Part shown: positions 56,767 to 64,000 of the stretch, piece by piece
How positions within the stretch are numbered: position 1 is the stretch's first letter
Layout of the letters: every line of letters begins with the position of its first letter
Origin: Moraxellaceae bacterium
GTDB lineage: Bacteria; Pseudomonadota; Gammaproteobacteria; Pseudomonadales; Moraxellaceae
NCBI GenBank assembly: GCA_024234595.1
Contig: JACKNZ010000005.1
Location: 230,671 to 294,670 of the forward strand
DNA length: 64,000 bases
Direction of reading: 5' to 3'
Notes under the pieces: generated by a model
Seen by the model: only the letters and a program-made list of their open reading frames with translations
Database searches by the model: none
Told to the model about the DNA's origin: nothing
Position numbers and translations under genes: made by a program

Positions 56767-57999
56767 ATGACAACAAATACCCCCAAAGCCAAAGGCTTAA
56801 CAGATACCACCATCAAAACAGCCAAGCCCACAGATAAAGAGTACAAAGTCTCTGACGGTGGCGGTTTATACCTACTTATTAAGCCTAACGGTGGCAAATA
56901 CTGGCGGTTAAAGTATCGTTATTTAGGTAAAGAGAAGTTACTCGCTTTAGGGGTATATCCCGAAGTATCACTAAAAGAAGCACGGCTAAAACGTGATGTT
57001 GCTAAAAAGCGTTTAGAGAACGGCACAGACCCTAGCGAAGCCAAGAAAGAAGAAAAGCGTTTATCTATATTGCAGTCTGAAAATACCTTTGAGGCAATCG
57101 CTAATGAATGGCTAAGCAAGCGTACACAGGTTAAAGAGGTGACAGTTAAAGGCTATCAGCGTTATTTAGCCTATGCTTTTACTGCCTTTGGCCATAAGCC
57201 AGTTAATGAAGTGACTAGCCCCGATGTTTTAGCCTTGTGTCGAACTATCGAAGCAAGAGGCACAATAGAGACCGCCCACCGCGTTAAAACCACTTGCGGC
57301 CTTGTGTTTAGATATGCCATAGCCACAGGCCGCGCCACTTATGAGCCTACCCAAGCCCTTAGAGGCGCATTAGAGCCAGTTATTACCAACCACCAAGCTG
57401 CGATTACTGACCCCTCACAAGTTGCCCGATTGATGCAAGACATACAAGGTTATGAGGGGCATTACACCGTCGTCTATGCCCTTAAATTAGCCCCTTTGGT
57501 ATTTGTTCGCCCTAGTGAGTTACGAGGGGCATTGTGGGCAGATATAGACCTAGAGGCTAAAGAGTGGCGTTATCATGTTCACAAAACAAAAACCGATCAT
57601 ATTGTCCCCCTATCCTCTCAAGCCACAAAGCTACTGGCAGAACTAAAAGCCATATCAAGTCATAGCCCCTATGTATTCCCTAGCGTTAGAAGCAATCAGC
57701 GAACCATGTCAGAGAACACGATTAACGCGGCATTGCGTAGGCTTGGTTATACCAGTGAGCAAATGTGTGGGCATGGCTTTAGGGCAATGGCTAGAACCAT
57801 ACTAGACGAGGTTTTAGGCTATCCGATTGAAGTTATAGAGATGCAGCTTGCCCATGCGGTTAAAGATGCCAATGGTAGAGCCTATAACCGTACCAAGTAC
57901 CGAGAACAACGCCATAAGATGATGCAACACTGGAGCGATTATTTAGATGGTTTACAGGTTGGTAATGTGGTGGCGGTTAAGTTTGGAGGTGTGGCGTGA
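56767..57999 (+). CDS. int: P4-type tyrosine recombinase (integrase)
   Basis: Site-specific recombinase that would insert and excise the element at tRNA-Lys. An N-terminal DUF4102-like arm-binding domain (about 11-95, with S-D-G-G-G-L-Y-L-L-I-K-P-N-G-G-K-Y-W-R) is followed by a core-binding domain. The catalytic domain has Arg248 (R-P-S-E-L-R), His336 and Arg339 (H-G-F-R), His363 (L-A-H) and the nucleophile Tyr373 (A-Y-N-R). All catalytic residues are present, so the enzyme is probably functional. It has 410 residues. A GTG-started gene overlaps its stop by 4 bases. Confidence 0.95.
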   Translation: MTTNTPKAKGLTDTTIKTAKPTDKEYKVSDGGGLYLLIKPNGGKYWRLKYRYLGKEKLLALGVYPEVSLKEARLKRDVAKKRLENGTDPSEAKKEEKRLSILQSENTFEAIANEWLSKRTQVKEVTVKGYQRYLAYAFTAFGHKPVNEVTSPDVLALCRTIEARGTIETAHRVKTTCGLVFRYAIATGRATYEPTQALRGALEPVITNHQAAITDPSQVARLMQDIQGYEGHYTVVYALKLAPLVFVRPSELRGALWADIDLEAKEWRYHVHKTKTDHIVPLSSQATKLLAELKAISSHSPYVFPSVRSNQRTMSENTINAALRRLGYTSEQMCGHGFRAMARTILDEVLGYPIEVIEMQLAHAVKDANGRAYNRTKYREQRHKMMQHWSDYLDGLQVGNVVAVKFGGVA

Positions 58000-58499
58000 T
58001 AGACAAGTCATTAACTGAGAGAGAGTGGCAAGATTTAGTTAAATACCTAGACTTAAGCCTCAAGCTAAACACAGAACATGATGTAAAGGGTACGATTAAT
58101 AACTTTATAGAAAATATAGTACGAATTAAGGCGGTAACCAAAAACTGCTACAAAGCTAAACCGCTAAAAATACAAATAGCCGAGCTAGAGTTACGTACAC
58201 CATATACGCAATTATGCCGCGAAAATCAGCTTTTAATTAGCCGCATTGCTTTTTATATGACGCGACAAGTGCAAGATGCTAACGAACTTCACCCAAGTCA
58301 GTTTTACATAGCTTGTGAGGTTGCGCTTACAAGATTAAAAGCACAAATCCCTAAAAGAGGCGCACCTAAAAATGACACTCATAAAAACATAACGCTACTG
58401 ATATTACAGCTATGGTGCAAAATAGGCGAAACGAACTTAAGCACATATCACAACGAAGAATCCACAGCTCCCCTAGTGAACTTTACTTTCATCGAATAG
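57996..58499 (+). CDS. Hypothetical protein translationally coupled to the integrase
   Basis: I do not recognise this 167-residue protein. It starts at a GTG overlapping the integrase stop (GTGA), so it is probably made together with Int. It is soluble and mostly helical, with several cysteines (in N-C-Y-K, L-C-R-E-N, A-C-E-V, W-C-K-I) and a basic patch R-G-A-P-K. No known DNA-binding motif is obvious. Its position suggests a role in element maintenance or in regulation of Int, but that is inference. Confidence 0.7.
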   Translation: MIDKSLTEREWQDLVKYLDLSLKLNTEHDVKGTINNFIENIVRIKAVTKNCYKAKPLKIQIAELELRTPYTQLCRENQLLISRIAFYMTRQVQDANELHPSQFYIACEVALTRLKAQIPKRGAPKNDTHKNITLLILQLWCKIGETNLSTYHNEESTAPLVNFTFIE

Positions 58500-58610
58500 A
58501 AACCGCCTCGCCTTACAGACCAAGAACCACCAAAGGAGATTCAAGGGGCTATATTCTTTAAGAATATAACTATAGCGATACTAGCAAACAAGTAAACTTT
58601 AAATACAGCC

Positions 58611-58626
58611 TGTAGGCTATCCTACA
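58611..58626. promoter_or_regulatory. Short perfect inverted repeat in the gap before the AlpA-like gene
   Basis: TGTAGG-CTAT-CCTACA lies in the 279-base non-coding gap 58500-58778, which otherwise shows AT-rich sequence and no gene. It is a candidate regulator site or mRNA hairpin. Confidence 0.4.
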
Positions 58627-58778
58627 AGACCTCAAATTGTAAGTTTGCTTATACGAATGGCTATTTTTAGTCAATTTATTTGCTGTTTTTGGCTTTTTTT
58701 AGCTATTGTTTCTCACTATTTTACGCTCCTTGATTCCCTTCTTTGGTTAGGTTCGCGCCTTATAGGTGGCTTAACATC

Positions 58779-59087
58779 ATGTTCCTGTTATTAGAACACT
58801 TATTGCCTATTGTAAAACAGATTCATCAAAAAGAGAGTATTACGCCCTCTTATTCAAAAACTGACTTTAGCAACCCAACAACTTCACAAATTATCTTTAT
58901 CCGTAAAAAAGAAGTAATGCGCCGTACTGGACTTTCTTCATCATCAATCTATGACCTAATGTCACGTTCTCTCTTCCCACAGAGCATTAAATTAGCAGGT
59001 GGCAAGTCTGTCGCATGGCTTGAGAGTGATGTAGAGCAATGGTTAAAGCAATGCCTTGATAATTCAACCAGTCAAGGAGCAGCTTAA
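58779..59087 (+). CDS. AlpA-like helix-turn-helix regulator
   Basis: Predicted DNA-binding regulator or excisionase-like protein of the phage AlpA family, which in P4-type elements activates int/excision. The conserved core is in the C-terminal half: F-I-R-K-K-E-V-M-R-R-T-G-L-S-S-S-S-I-Y, then P-Q-S-I-K-L-A-G-G-K-S-V-A-W-L and the W-L segment for the wing. I start at the ATG at 58779 (GGTGG upstream) rather than the TTG at 58743. It then has 102 residues, about 40 more than minimal AlpA proteins. Confidence 0.85.
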   Translation: MFLLLEHLLPIVKQIHQKESITPSYSKTDFSNPTTSQIIFIRKKEVMRRTGLSSSSIYDLMSRSLFPQSIKLAGGKSVAWLESDVEQWLKQCLDNSTSQGAA

Positions 59088-59089
59088 TC

Positions 59090-59371
59090 ATGTCAAAACC
59101 ACTCACACCGCCACCAGTGACAGGCCAATGCTTACAAGTGCTGTCTTTGTTGCGTCAACATGGCTCATTGTTATCTTTAACTTTAACGGCTGATTATGCC
59201 ATTCCCGAAACTGCTGCACGGATTCACGACTTACGCGCCAAAGGCTTTAATGTGATAACCACCATTAAAGAGCAAGTAATTTTTCGTGGGTGTGTGCGTA
59301 AGCGTGTGGCTAATTATTCACTTGGCACACCTGAATGGCCTAGTCCTGATTTTACTGGCGAGGTGGCTTAA
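59090..59371 (+). CDS. Small helix-turn-helix protein (HTH_39-like)
   Basis: Probable DNA-binding protein of 93 residues. After a proline-rich start, the sequence G-Q-C-L-Q-V-L-S-L-L-R-Q-H-G-S-L and A-R-I-H-D-L-R-A-K-G-F-N-V fits the small winged-helix family common in phages and islands, where it is usually of unknown role. It lies 2 bases after the AlpA-like gene and 2 bases before the next gene, so it belongs to the same transcript. Confidence 0.75.
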   Translation: MSKPLTPPPVTGQCLQVLSLLRQHGSLLSLTLTADYAIPETAARIHDLRAKGFNVITTIKEQVIFRGCVRKRVANYSLGTPEWPSPDFTGEVA

Positions 59372-59373
59372 TC

Positions 59374-59751
59374 ATGGATTCTTTAACACGCATTACTCCC
59401 CTTATCAGCAGCCTAGAAACTACCCTAGAGCAATGCACCACCGCCTTAAATGGTGGCGGTGATGTTGCACAGGTCATTAACTGCTTAACCACCATTAAAC
59501 AAGCCTTGTCTAAGTTGCGGCCTGTTATTGATACATTGGTAGAAGCTGAGGAACAACAGTCTTTAGCTTTGTTTGGTATCAATGACGCGGCTATTGAATT
59601 GATTTTGTCCTTAGATGAAAAGCAGCCTAACTACCGCCCACGTCCACACGCTGAAAACATCGAGCTTATTCATTCAATACTGGAGTGTTTACCCGATGCA
59701 CCGCCACCCGATAACGTGGTGAATATGCCAGTTAAAAAGGAGGTTCACTAA
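59374..59751 (+). CDS. Hypothetical protein of the element
   Basis: Unrecognised 125-residue protein. It looks helical and acidic. The N-terminal part (about 1-60) has a heptad-like pattern of leucines, for example I-S-S-L-E-T-T-L-E-Q-C, that could form a coiled coil. The C-terminal part is proline-rich (P-D-A-P-P-P-D-N-V-V). Its stop overlaps the next ATG by one base (TAATG), and AAGGAGG near its end serves the next gene. Confidence 0.65.
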   Translation: MDSLTRITPLISSLETTLEQCTTALNGGGDVAQVINCLTTIKQALSKLRPVIDTLVEAEEQQSLALFGINDAAIELILSLDEKQPNYRPRPHAENIELIHSILECLPDAPPPDNVVNMPVKKEVH

Positions 59752-60122
59752 TGACTACCCCTAAACACTTGCCCCCTGAATTTAGCGCGGCTATGCACCG
59801 TCATATTGCTTTAGTAGAGCAGTTTGGCGAAGACAGCCCACAGGCTAAAAAGTCGTTAATGGTGGCTATGCACTTAGCCCCTGATTGGTTCAAAGATGAT
59901 ATTGCAGCAATGGCAGGTGAAAACGGATTTTTACCACAGGCAAGCGGTTATTTAGATGATGGCTCACCAGTTTTTAGCCTAGAGGATATTGCCGCTAAGT
60001 TTGGTATCAGCATCGAGCAAGCCGAAAAAGACTTACACGACATGATGGCAACACGCCAAGAGCTAGGTTTACCCATTGAGGGCGGCCTTGTTAATCCGTC
60101 ATTAGTGCATCGTAAGCAATAG
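59751..60122 (+). CDS. Hypothetical protein of the element with a possible helix-turn-helix
   Basis: Unrecognised 123-residue protein. The first part (about 1-60) looks helical. A later segment F-S-L-E-D-I-A-A-K-F-G-I-S-I-E-Q-A-E-K-D-L (about 75-95) has the spacing of a helix-turn-helix, so it may bind DNA. It is preceded by a near-ideal Shine-Dalgarno AAGGAGG, and overlaps the previous gene by one base. Confidence 0.65.
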   Translation: MTTPKHLPPEFSAAMHRHIALVEQFGEDSPQAKKSLMVAMHLAPDWFKDDIAAMAGENGFLPQASGYLDDGSPVFSLEDIAAKFGISIEQAEKDLHDMMATRQELGLPIEGGLVNPSLVHRKQ

Positions 60123-60134
60123 GAGGTTCACTAA

Positions 60135-60608
60135 ATGAAAATACTACAAAATACTACATTCCCCAAAAATAGGGAGCGTGATTATTTGGTGACTGAGCCG
60201 AAAATTCAGCTTAGTGATATAGGAAAGTCTCACCTCACAAACAATAGTAAAAGTGAGGAATCCTCACAATTAGAAAAAATCAATCAATTATCATTTTTTG
60301 ACGGTTTTAATTGTCTTGACTTGGTGGCGATGGCTAGCAATAATGGCCGCCAAGAGCTTCGAAACCTCTTTAAGTCCGTAAGTCATCACACGTTAGTTGA
60401 TGTTTTTTTATGCCTATCATTTGCCAATTTGCTTGTTATGGGCGAATTGCGCCTTGCCCTTGCCTTAGTTCGTCTATGGTGGGGAGGACACGGAAATAAG
60501 CCTTTTATTGGGCGAATACTGTGTGCCGTTGACTTAGCGGTTTCGAACCTCCCTACCGCCCTATCTTTAGGGCAATCATCAAAAAATCTACCCTTCGAAA
60601 AGGTATAA
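60135..60608 (+). CDS. Hypothetical protein of the element
   Basis: Unrecognised 157-residue protein. The N-terminal 50 residues are polar and serine-rich. A more hydrophobic segment at about 90-120 (V-F-L-C-L-S-F-A-N-L-L and L-A-L-A-L-V-R-L-W-W) could be a membrane or amphipathic helix. It is preceded by the same leader (AGGAGGTTCACTAA) as the previous gene. No family can be named. Confidence 0.6.
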   Translation: MKILQNTTFPKNRERDYLVTEPKIQLSDIGKSHLTNNSKSEESSQLEKINQLSFFDGFNCLDLVAMASNNGRQELRNLFKSVSHHTLVDVFLCLSFANLLVMGELRLALALVRLWWGGHGNKPFIGRILCAVDLAVSNLPTALSLGQSSKNLPFEKV

Positions 60609-60612
60609 GTTA

Positions 60613-60864
60613 ATGACTACACAACATAATCACGCCCCAGTTGCGTCTAAACCCTTTGCCCTCATTTGTTCCTTTGCCGTACCCAGTACCGAGCTTAACC
60701 CTGATTTTACGCCCAGTGTTAGCGTGGTTATTGGTCACTACGATTCACAAGAACAAGCTAAACAAGCACGACAAGCCATTCAACACGCTGCATTAATTGC
60801 TGCATGGTGTTATTACTCTTTTCTTGATGAAGCAACTCCCGAAAATATGGGAGTTACAGCATGA
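60613..60864 (+). CDS. Small hypothetical protein of the element
   Basis: Unrecognised 83-residue protein with a beta-strand-rich start (F-A-L-I-C-S-F-A-V-P), a helix with Q-E-Q-A-K-Q-A-R-Q-A, and a tryptophan/tyrosine cluster near the end. Its stop overlaps the next start as ATGA, indicating coupled translation within the small-gene run before the primase. Confidence 0.6.
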   Translation: MTTQHNHAPVASKPFALICSFAVPSTELNPDFTPSVSVVIGHYDSQEQAKQARQAIQHAALIAAWCYYSFLDEATPENMGVTA

Positions 60865-61082
60865 ACAAGCGCGATATTCAACGCGGATTAGCGTTTATTC
60901 GTATGGGTTGCGCCATTGTTGCTAATGATGCCAAAGCCCAAAACCTAGAGCGTTTTAATCAAAGCCAACAACGCATTAAAGCGCGTCATAGTGCAGCGCA
61001 ATCGGCAGACAATACGATTGCAGCTACCGCCACCTTAAACGCTGATACAAGCGAAATTAAGGGGGTTAATCATGTTGAATGA
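60861..61082 (+). CDS. Small hypothetical protein of the element
   Basis: Unrecognised 73-residue protein. It is basic at the N-terminus (M-N-K-R-D-I-Q-R), helical, and Ala/Asn/Gln-rich toward the end. It overlaps the previous gene by 4 bases and the large primase-like gene by 11 bases, so it sits in a tightly coupled run. The function cannot be inferred. Confidence 0.6.
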   Translation: MNKRDIQRGLAFIRMGCAIVANDAKAQNLERFNQSQQRIKARHSAAQSADNTIAATATLNADTSEIKGVNHVE

Positions 61083-63699
61083 TATTAGCCTAGAAGTTGC
61101 AACCATTGCCTTAACTTATATTGACGCACACAACCGCGATACATGGCTCAAAGTTGGTAATGCCTTAAAAACCGAGTTTGGTTCTAGTGGTTTTGATATT
61201 TGGGACGACTGGAGCAAAACAGCCGATAACTACGATGCAAAGGCCGTAAAAAGCGTATGGCGTAGTTTAACCGTTGGCAAGGTCAACATTGGTACAGTGA
61301 TATACCTCGCCAAACAAAACGGCTTTGATATTAGCAAGCACGAAGTTAAACCCATTGACCCACAGGAACAGGCCGCACGACAAGCCAAGCGCGAACAACA
61401 AGCGCGTGAAGCCGAAGCCCACGAAAAAGCCGAAGTCGAAGCCTTAACCGCAATCGCCAAACAAATACAGCAAGTAGCTAATACTCCCTTTGTTACGCCA
61501 TACACGCAAGACAAAGGTATGAGTACCACTGGCTTGTTGTCTATCAACTGCAACGAGCTACACGCTTTTAAACACCCTTTTGATACATACAACGGTAAGC
61601 CTCAAAGTATTGGCTATGCCTTAAAAGGCTTAGTGACGCTTGCGCCATTTTGTGACTTAAAAACAGGTGAGTTTGTAAGGTTGCAAGGGATTAGTGGTGT
61701 AAAAGCCACTGAGGGCAAAGACAAAGGCCGTTATATCAAGCGGTTTATTGGTAAAGGCGATTCCTTTTGGTGGCGAGGTCATATCAAAAAACAAGGTTTT
61801 GCTAAGATTGTTTTTGAGGGTGTGAGCGATGCTCAAACCACTCACGAACACACTAATAAGCCATGCCTAGCAGCAGGTGGCAAAGACCAATTAAAAAAGG
61901 CCGCCTTAGCCCTACGCGCTGAGTGTCCCCATGACCCCATTATTGTCTTTGGTGATAATGACCCCAAAGGCGAAGGCCAAGCCAAAGCAGAAGAAGCCGC
62001 AACAGCCGTAAACGGTATTTTTTTACTTCCTCCGAGCCAGTACAAAGATGTCAATGAATGGGTACTTGCTGAGGGTGCAGACGGATTAAACAAGATGATT
62101 GATGAAGCGATACAAACAAAAAAGGCCGTACCCCCTAGCCAAGATGGTACAGCCCCTTTAGATGACAATTTAGCAAGGGAAAGTATAGACGATGTGGCCA
62201 ATGGTGGCGAGAGTCAAGGCGATGAATGGCTAGAACCTGACCCCATTATTGCCCCTCAAGAAATAGCAGATTACCCCATACAACACTTGCCCGAACCCTT
62301 ACGTTTGTTAGTGCTTGAGATAGTCGATTACTTACAATGCCCTATAGCAATGGCTGCTAATGCCGTGCTTGCCGCCTTATCGTTAAGTATTCAAGGCTTG
62401 GTTAATGTGGCAAGAGATAACGAGTTAATCGGTGCAGTATCTTTGTTTTTGATGGTGATTGCTGAATCAGGCGAGCGTAAAAGCGCGTGTGATAGCTTAG
62501 TCACCAGTCATATTAAAGAACTGGACAAACAACGCTTATTAGCAGATTTAGACGTACTCAAGTTTTGGCAATCAGATATGGACACATGGACAGCCGAGCG
62601 TGAGGGGTTAATTAATGCCATTAAACAAACCGCTAAAAATGGCGATTCTACTCACTCTCTCAAAGAGCAGCTTAAACAGCTTGATGAAGAAAAGCCTAAA
62701 AAACCACGCGGCAAAACCATGTTGTATGAAGATGCAACCATTGAGGGCTTAACCAAAGGCTTATTTAACAATTGCCCTAGTGGCGGTGTGTTCTCTAGTG
62801 AGGCAGGTGTCGTTTTTGGTAGTCATGGCATGAATAGTGATAACTCTATGCGTAACATGGCCACTACTAACAAATTATGGGACGGTGGAGACGTTATTAC
62901 TAACCGAGCCGATATTACCAAGAATATGCTACTCACTGGCAGACGTTTAACCTTGTCTTTGGCCACGCAAGAAAGCACGGTACGCGCATTTTTTGACAGT
63001 AGTAAAGGATTAGCGCGTGGTACAGGATTCGGGGCTAGATTCCTAATCGCTTGGCCAAAATCGACACAAGGGACACGCTTATACAAAGCTCCGCCTTTGT
63101 CATGGCCTAATCGGGAGGCGTTTGTTAAACGTACTACCGAGTTACTCAATACGATTTTAACCATTGATGAAGAATCAGGTGCATTACAGCCTATTACCTT
63201 GTATTTATCACCACAGGCACATGACTTATGGGTGGAGTTTTATAACTATACCGAGCAGGAGTTACGCATAGGTGGCGAACTAACCGACATTAAGGACGTA
63301 ACCAGTAAAGCAGCCGATAACGTGGCAAGAATAGCCGCCTTATTTCATGTGTACGAACACGGCTTAACTGGCCATATCACAGAGGCGCATATTTTAAGTG
63401 CTAATTATTTGATGGATTGGTACTTGATGGAATCAAAACGCTTTTTTAGTGAAGCGGTATTATCCAAAGAATTACGCAACACGGTATTACTGGATAATTG
63501 GCTTATTCAACATTGCCAAGAACAGCAAACGAACCACATTAGCACTAGGGATATTCAGCGAAAATGCCCAAACTCTTTACGAGACAAAGATTTAATTGAT
63601 GCCATTTTGAAGCATTTAGCAGACTTGAATCGCGTCAAAATAGTCAATCAAGGTAAAAAGAAATTGATTGTACTTAACCCTAAATTGTTGGGGGTGTAA
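61072..63699 (+). CDS. Primase/helicase-like protein with PriCT-2, TOPRIM-like and DUF3987 domains
   Basis: Predicted replication protein of the element. The N-terminal PriCT-2 domain (about 1-75) reads A-L-T-Y-I-D-A-H-N-R-D-T-W-L-K-V-G-N-A-L-K. A TOPRIM-like region (about 190-330) contains F-E-G-V-S-D-A and V-F-G-D-N-D-P-K-G-E-G-Q. The C-terminal DUF3987 domain (about 400-790) contains the P-loop-like segment A-E-S-G-E-R-K-S-A and the later D-A-T-I-E-G-L. It has 875 residues. Such proteins drive autonomous replication of P4-like satellites and islands. Confidence 0.88.
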   Translation: MLNDISLEVATIALTYIDAHNRDTWLKVGNALKTEFGSSGFDIWDDWSKTADNYDAKAVKSVWRSLTVGKVNIGTVIYLAKQNGFDISKHEVKPIDPQEQAARQAKREQQAREAEAHEKAEVEALTAIAKQIQQVANTPFVTPYTQDKGMSTTGLLSINCNELHAFKHPFDTYNGKPQSIGYALKGLVTLAPFCDLKTGEFVRLQGISGVKATEGKDKGRYIKRFIGKGDSFWWRGHIKKQGFAKIVFEGVSDAQTTHEHTNKPCLAAGGKDQLKKAALALRAECPHDPIIVFGDNDPKGEGQAKAEEAATAVNGIFLLPPSQYKDVNEWVLAEGADGLNKMIDEAIQTKKAVPPSQDGTAPLDDNLARESIDDVANGGESQGDEWLEPDPIIAPQEIADYPIQHLPEPLRLLVLEIVDYLQCPIAMAANAVLAALSLSIQGLVNVARDNELIGAVSLFLMVIAESGERKSACDSLVTSHIKELDKQRLLADLDVLKFWQSDMDTWTAEREGLINAIKQTAKNGDSTHSLKEQLKQLDEEKPKKPRGKTMLYEDATIEGLTKGLFNNCPSGGVFSSEAGVVFGSHGMNSDNSMRNMATTNKLWDGGDVITNRADITKNMLLTGRRLTLSLATQESTVRAFFDSSKGLARGTGFGARFLIAWPKSTQGTRLYKAPPLSWPNREAFVKRTTELLNTILTIDEESGALQPITLYLSPQAHDLWVEFYNYTEQELRIGGELTDIKDVTSKAADNVARIAALFHVYEHGLTGHITEAHILSANYLMDWYLMESKRFFSEAVLSKELRNTVLLDNWLIQHCQEQQTNHISTRDIQRKCPNSLRDKDLIDAILKHLADLNRVKIVNQGKKKLIVLNPKLLGV

Positions 63700-63701
63700 T
63701 C

Positions 63702-64000
63702 GTGTCTTACGCTAAATGGAAAAATCAAAATCAATCTATTGCGACAGCGACAGTAGCGACAGTTGCGACACTTGAGCAAAAAATAGGATTTGAAGATGAT
63801 AAAAAACTATCATCTGTCGCAAAAGTCGCAAGTGTCGCAGTCGCAGCAAGTGAAAATCAGAAAAAATCAGAACCACTCCCCAAAATAGAGCCTTTATCTA
63901 AACCCCCTGTTTTTGGTGGCGGAAATTATGTCATTTCGGCCAATAGTGCTAATCAGCAAGTAGCTAATGACCCTCACCTAAAAAATGTAGTCGCTCAAAT
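63702..64000 (+). CDS. Partial hypothetical protein, cut by the window edge
   Basis: An open frame from a GTG 2 bases after the primase-like gene runs to the end of the window (at least 99 codons). Its start M-S-Y-A-K-W-K-N-Q-N is followed by an Ala/Val/Thr-rich low-complexity part (A-T-A-T-V-A-T-V-A-T, later S-V-A-K-V-A-S-V-A-V). The latter is dictated by GCGACA/TGTCGC repeats in the DNA. No family is recognised. It is open at the 3' side, so length and function are unknown. Confidence 0.65.
   Translation, partial: MSYAKWKNQNQSIATATVATVATLEQKIGFEDDKKLSSVAKVASVAVAASENQKKSEPLPKIEPLSKPPVFGGGNYVISANSANQQVANDPHLKNVVAQ
63741..63845. repeat. Cluster of direct and inverted GCGACA/TGTCGC motifs, possible replication origin
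   Basis: Four GCGACA copies (63741, 63747, 63756, 63765) face four GTCGC copies in inverted orientation (63816-63845). One 11-base pair of arms is perfect (TGCGACACTTG at 63764-63774 with CAAGTGTCGCA at 63829-63839). The cluster lies just after the primase gene, inside the next coding frame. Confidence 0.7.

Larger units (their letters stand above)
56607..64000 (+). mobile_element. Left part of an integrated element (P4-like island or satellite) at tRNA-Lys
   Basis: The element begins at the 3' end of the tRNA gene with a P4-type integrase pointing away from it. An AlpA-like regulator, a run of short tightly packed genes, and a PriCT-2/DUF3987 primase-like gene follow. It runs past the right edge of the window, so length, cargo and the right attachment repeat are unknown. 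No second copy of the tRNA 3' end is seen before 64000. The left limit is approximate, since the attachment core should lie within the tRNA. Confidence 0.85.

Overview
The window looks like a chromosomal segment of a moderately AT-rich gammaproteobacterium, most plausibly a member of the Moraxellaceae or a close relative. This is an inference from gene content and order, not from a database search. The pointers are a surface-polysaccharide locus ending in galU-pgi-ugd-like-pgm, which resembles the end of Acinetobacter K loci; a long-form GAPDH of about 490 residues; a six-gene Na+-NQR operon; and an atu terpene-utilisation cluster of the Pseudomonas type.

Layout. (1) 0.2-10.2 kb, plus strand: a LysM lytic transglycosylase lipoprotein (mltD-like), then a yejABEF-type peptide ABC transporter operon with a DNA N6-adenine methyltransferase gene wedged between yejA and yejB, then fabI. 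(2) 10.2-16.1 kb, minus strand: nqrABCDEF. (3) 16.5-21.1 kb: long-form gap, a DUF1244 gene with a lipid acyltransferase, and a UbiB/ABC1-family gene. (4) 21.2-42.5 kb, minus strand: a Wzx/Wzy-type capsule or O-antigen locus. It encodes a TviB/Gna-type dehydrogenase, a CDP-glycerol module (TagD-like plus a glycerophosphotransferase), flippase, polymerase, glycosyltransferases, the three UDP-L-FucNAc genes, a UDP-bacillosamine-type set (dehydratase, aminotransferase, acetyltransferase, initiating transferase), and precursor genes galU, pgi, a degenerate ugd-like gene and pgm. No wza/wzb/wzc export genes are in the window.

(5) 42.6-56.4 kb: a divergent atuR regulator and atuABCDEFGH, encoding acyl-CoA activation, citronellyl-CoA-type dehydrogenation, geranyl-CoA carboxylase (AtuC and AtuF) and hydration of the carboxylated product, interrupted by a DUF805 membrane-protein gene. 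A perfect palindrome lies between atuR and atuA, and a related sequence lies before atuH; both are candidate AtuR operators. The intergenic gaps of this cluster are crowded with repeats: long heptanucleotide tandem arrays and several families of dispersed palindromes.

(6) 56.5-64.0 kb: a tRNA-Lys(TTT) gene used as the likely integration site of a mobile element. A P4-type integrase, an AlpA-like regulator, a run of small unknown genes and a large PriCT-2/TOPRIM/DUF3987 primase-helicase-like protein follow. The element runs off the right edge, where a cluster of direct and inverted GCGACA motifs could be a replication origin. Its cargo, and the right attachment site, are not visible here.
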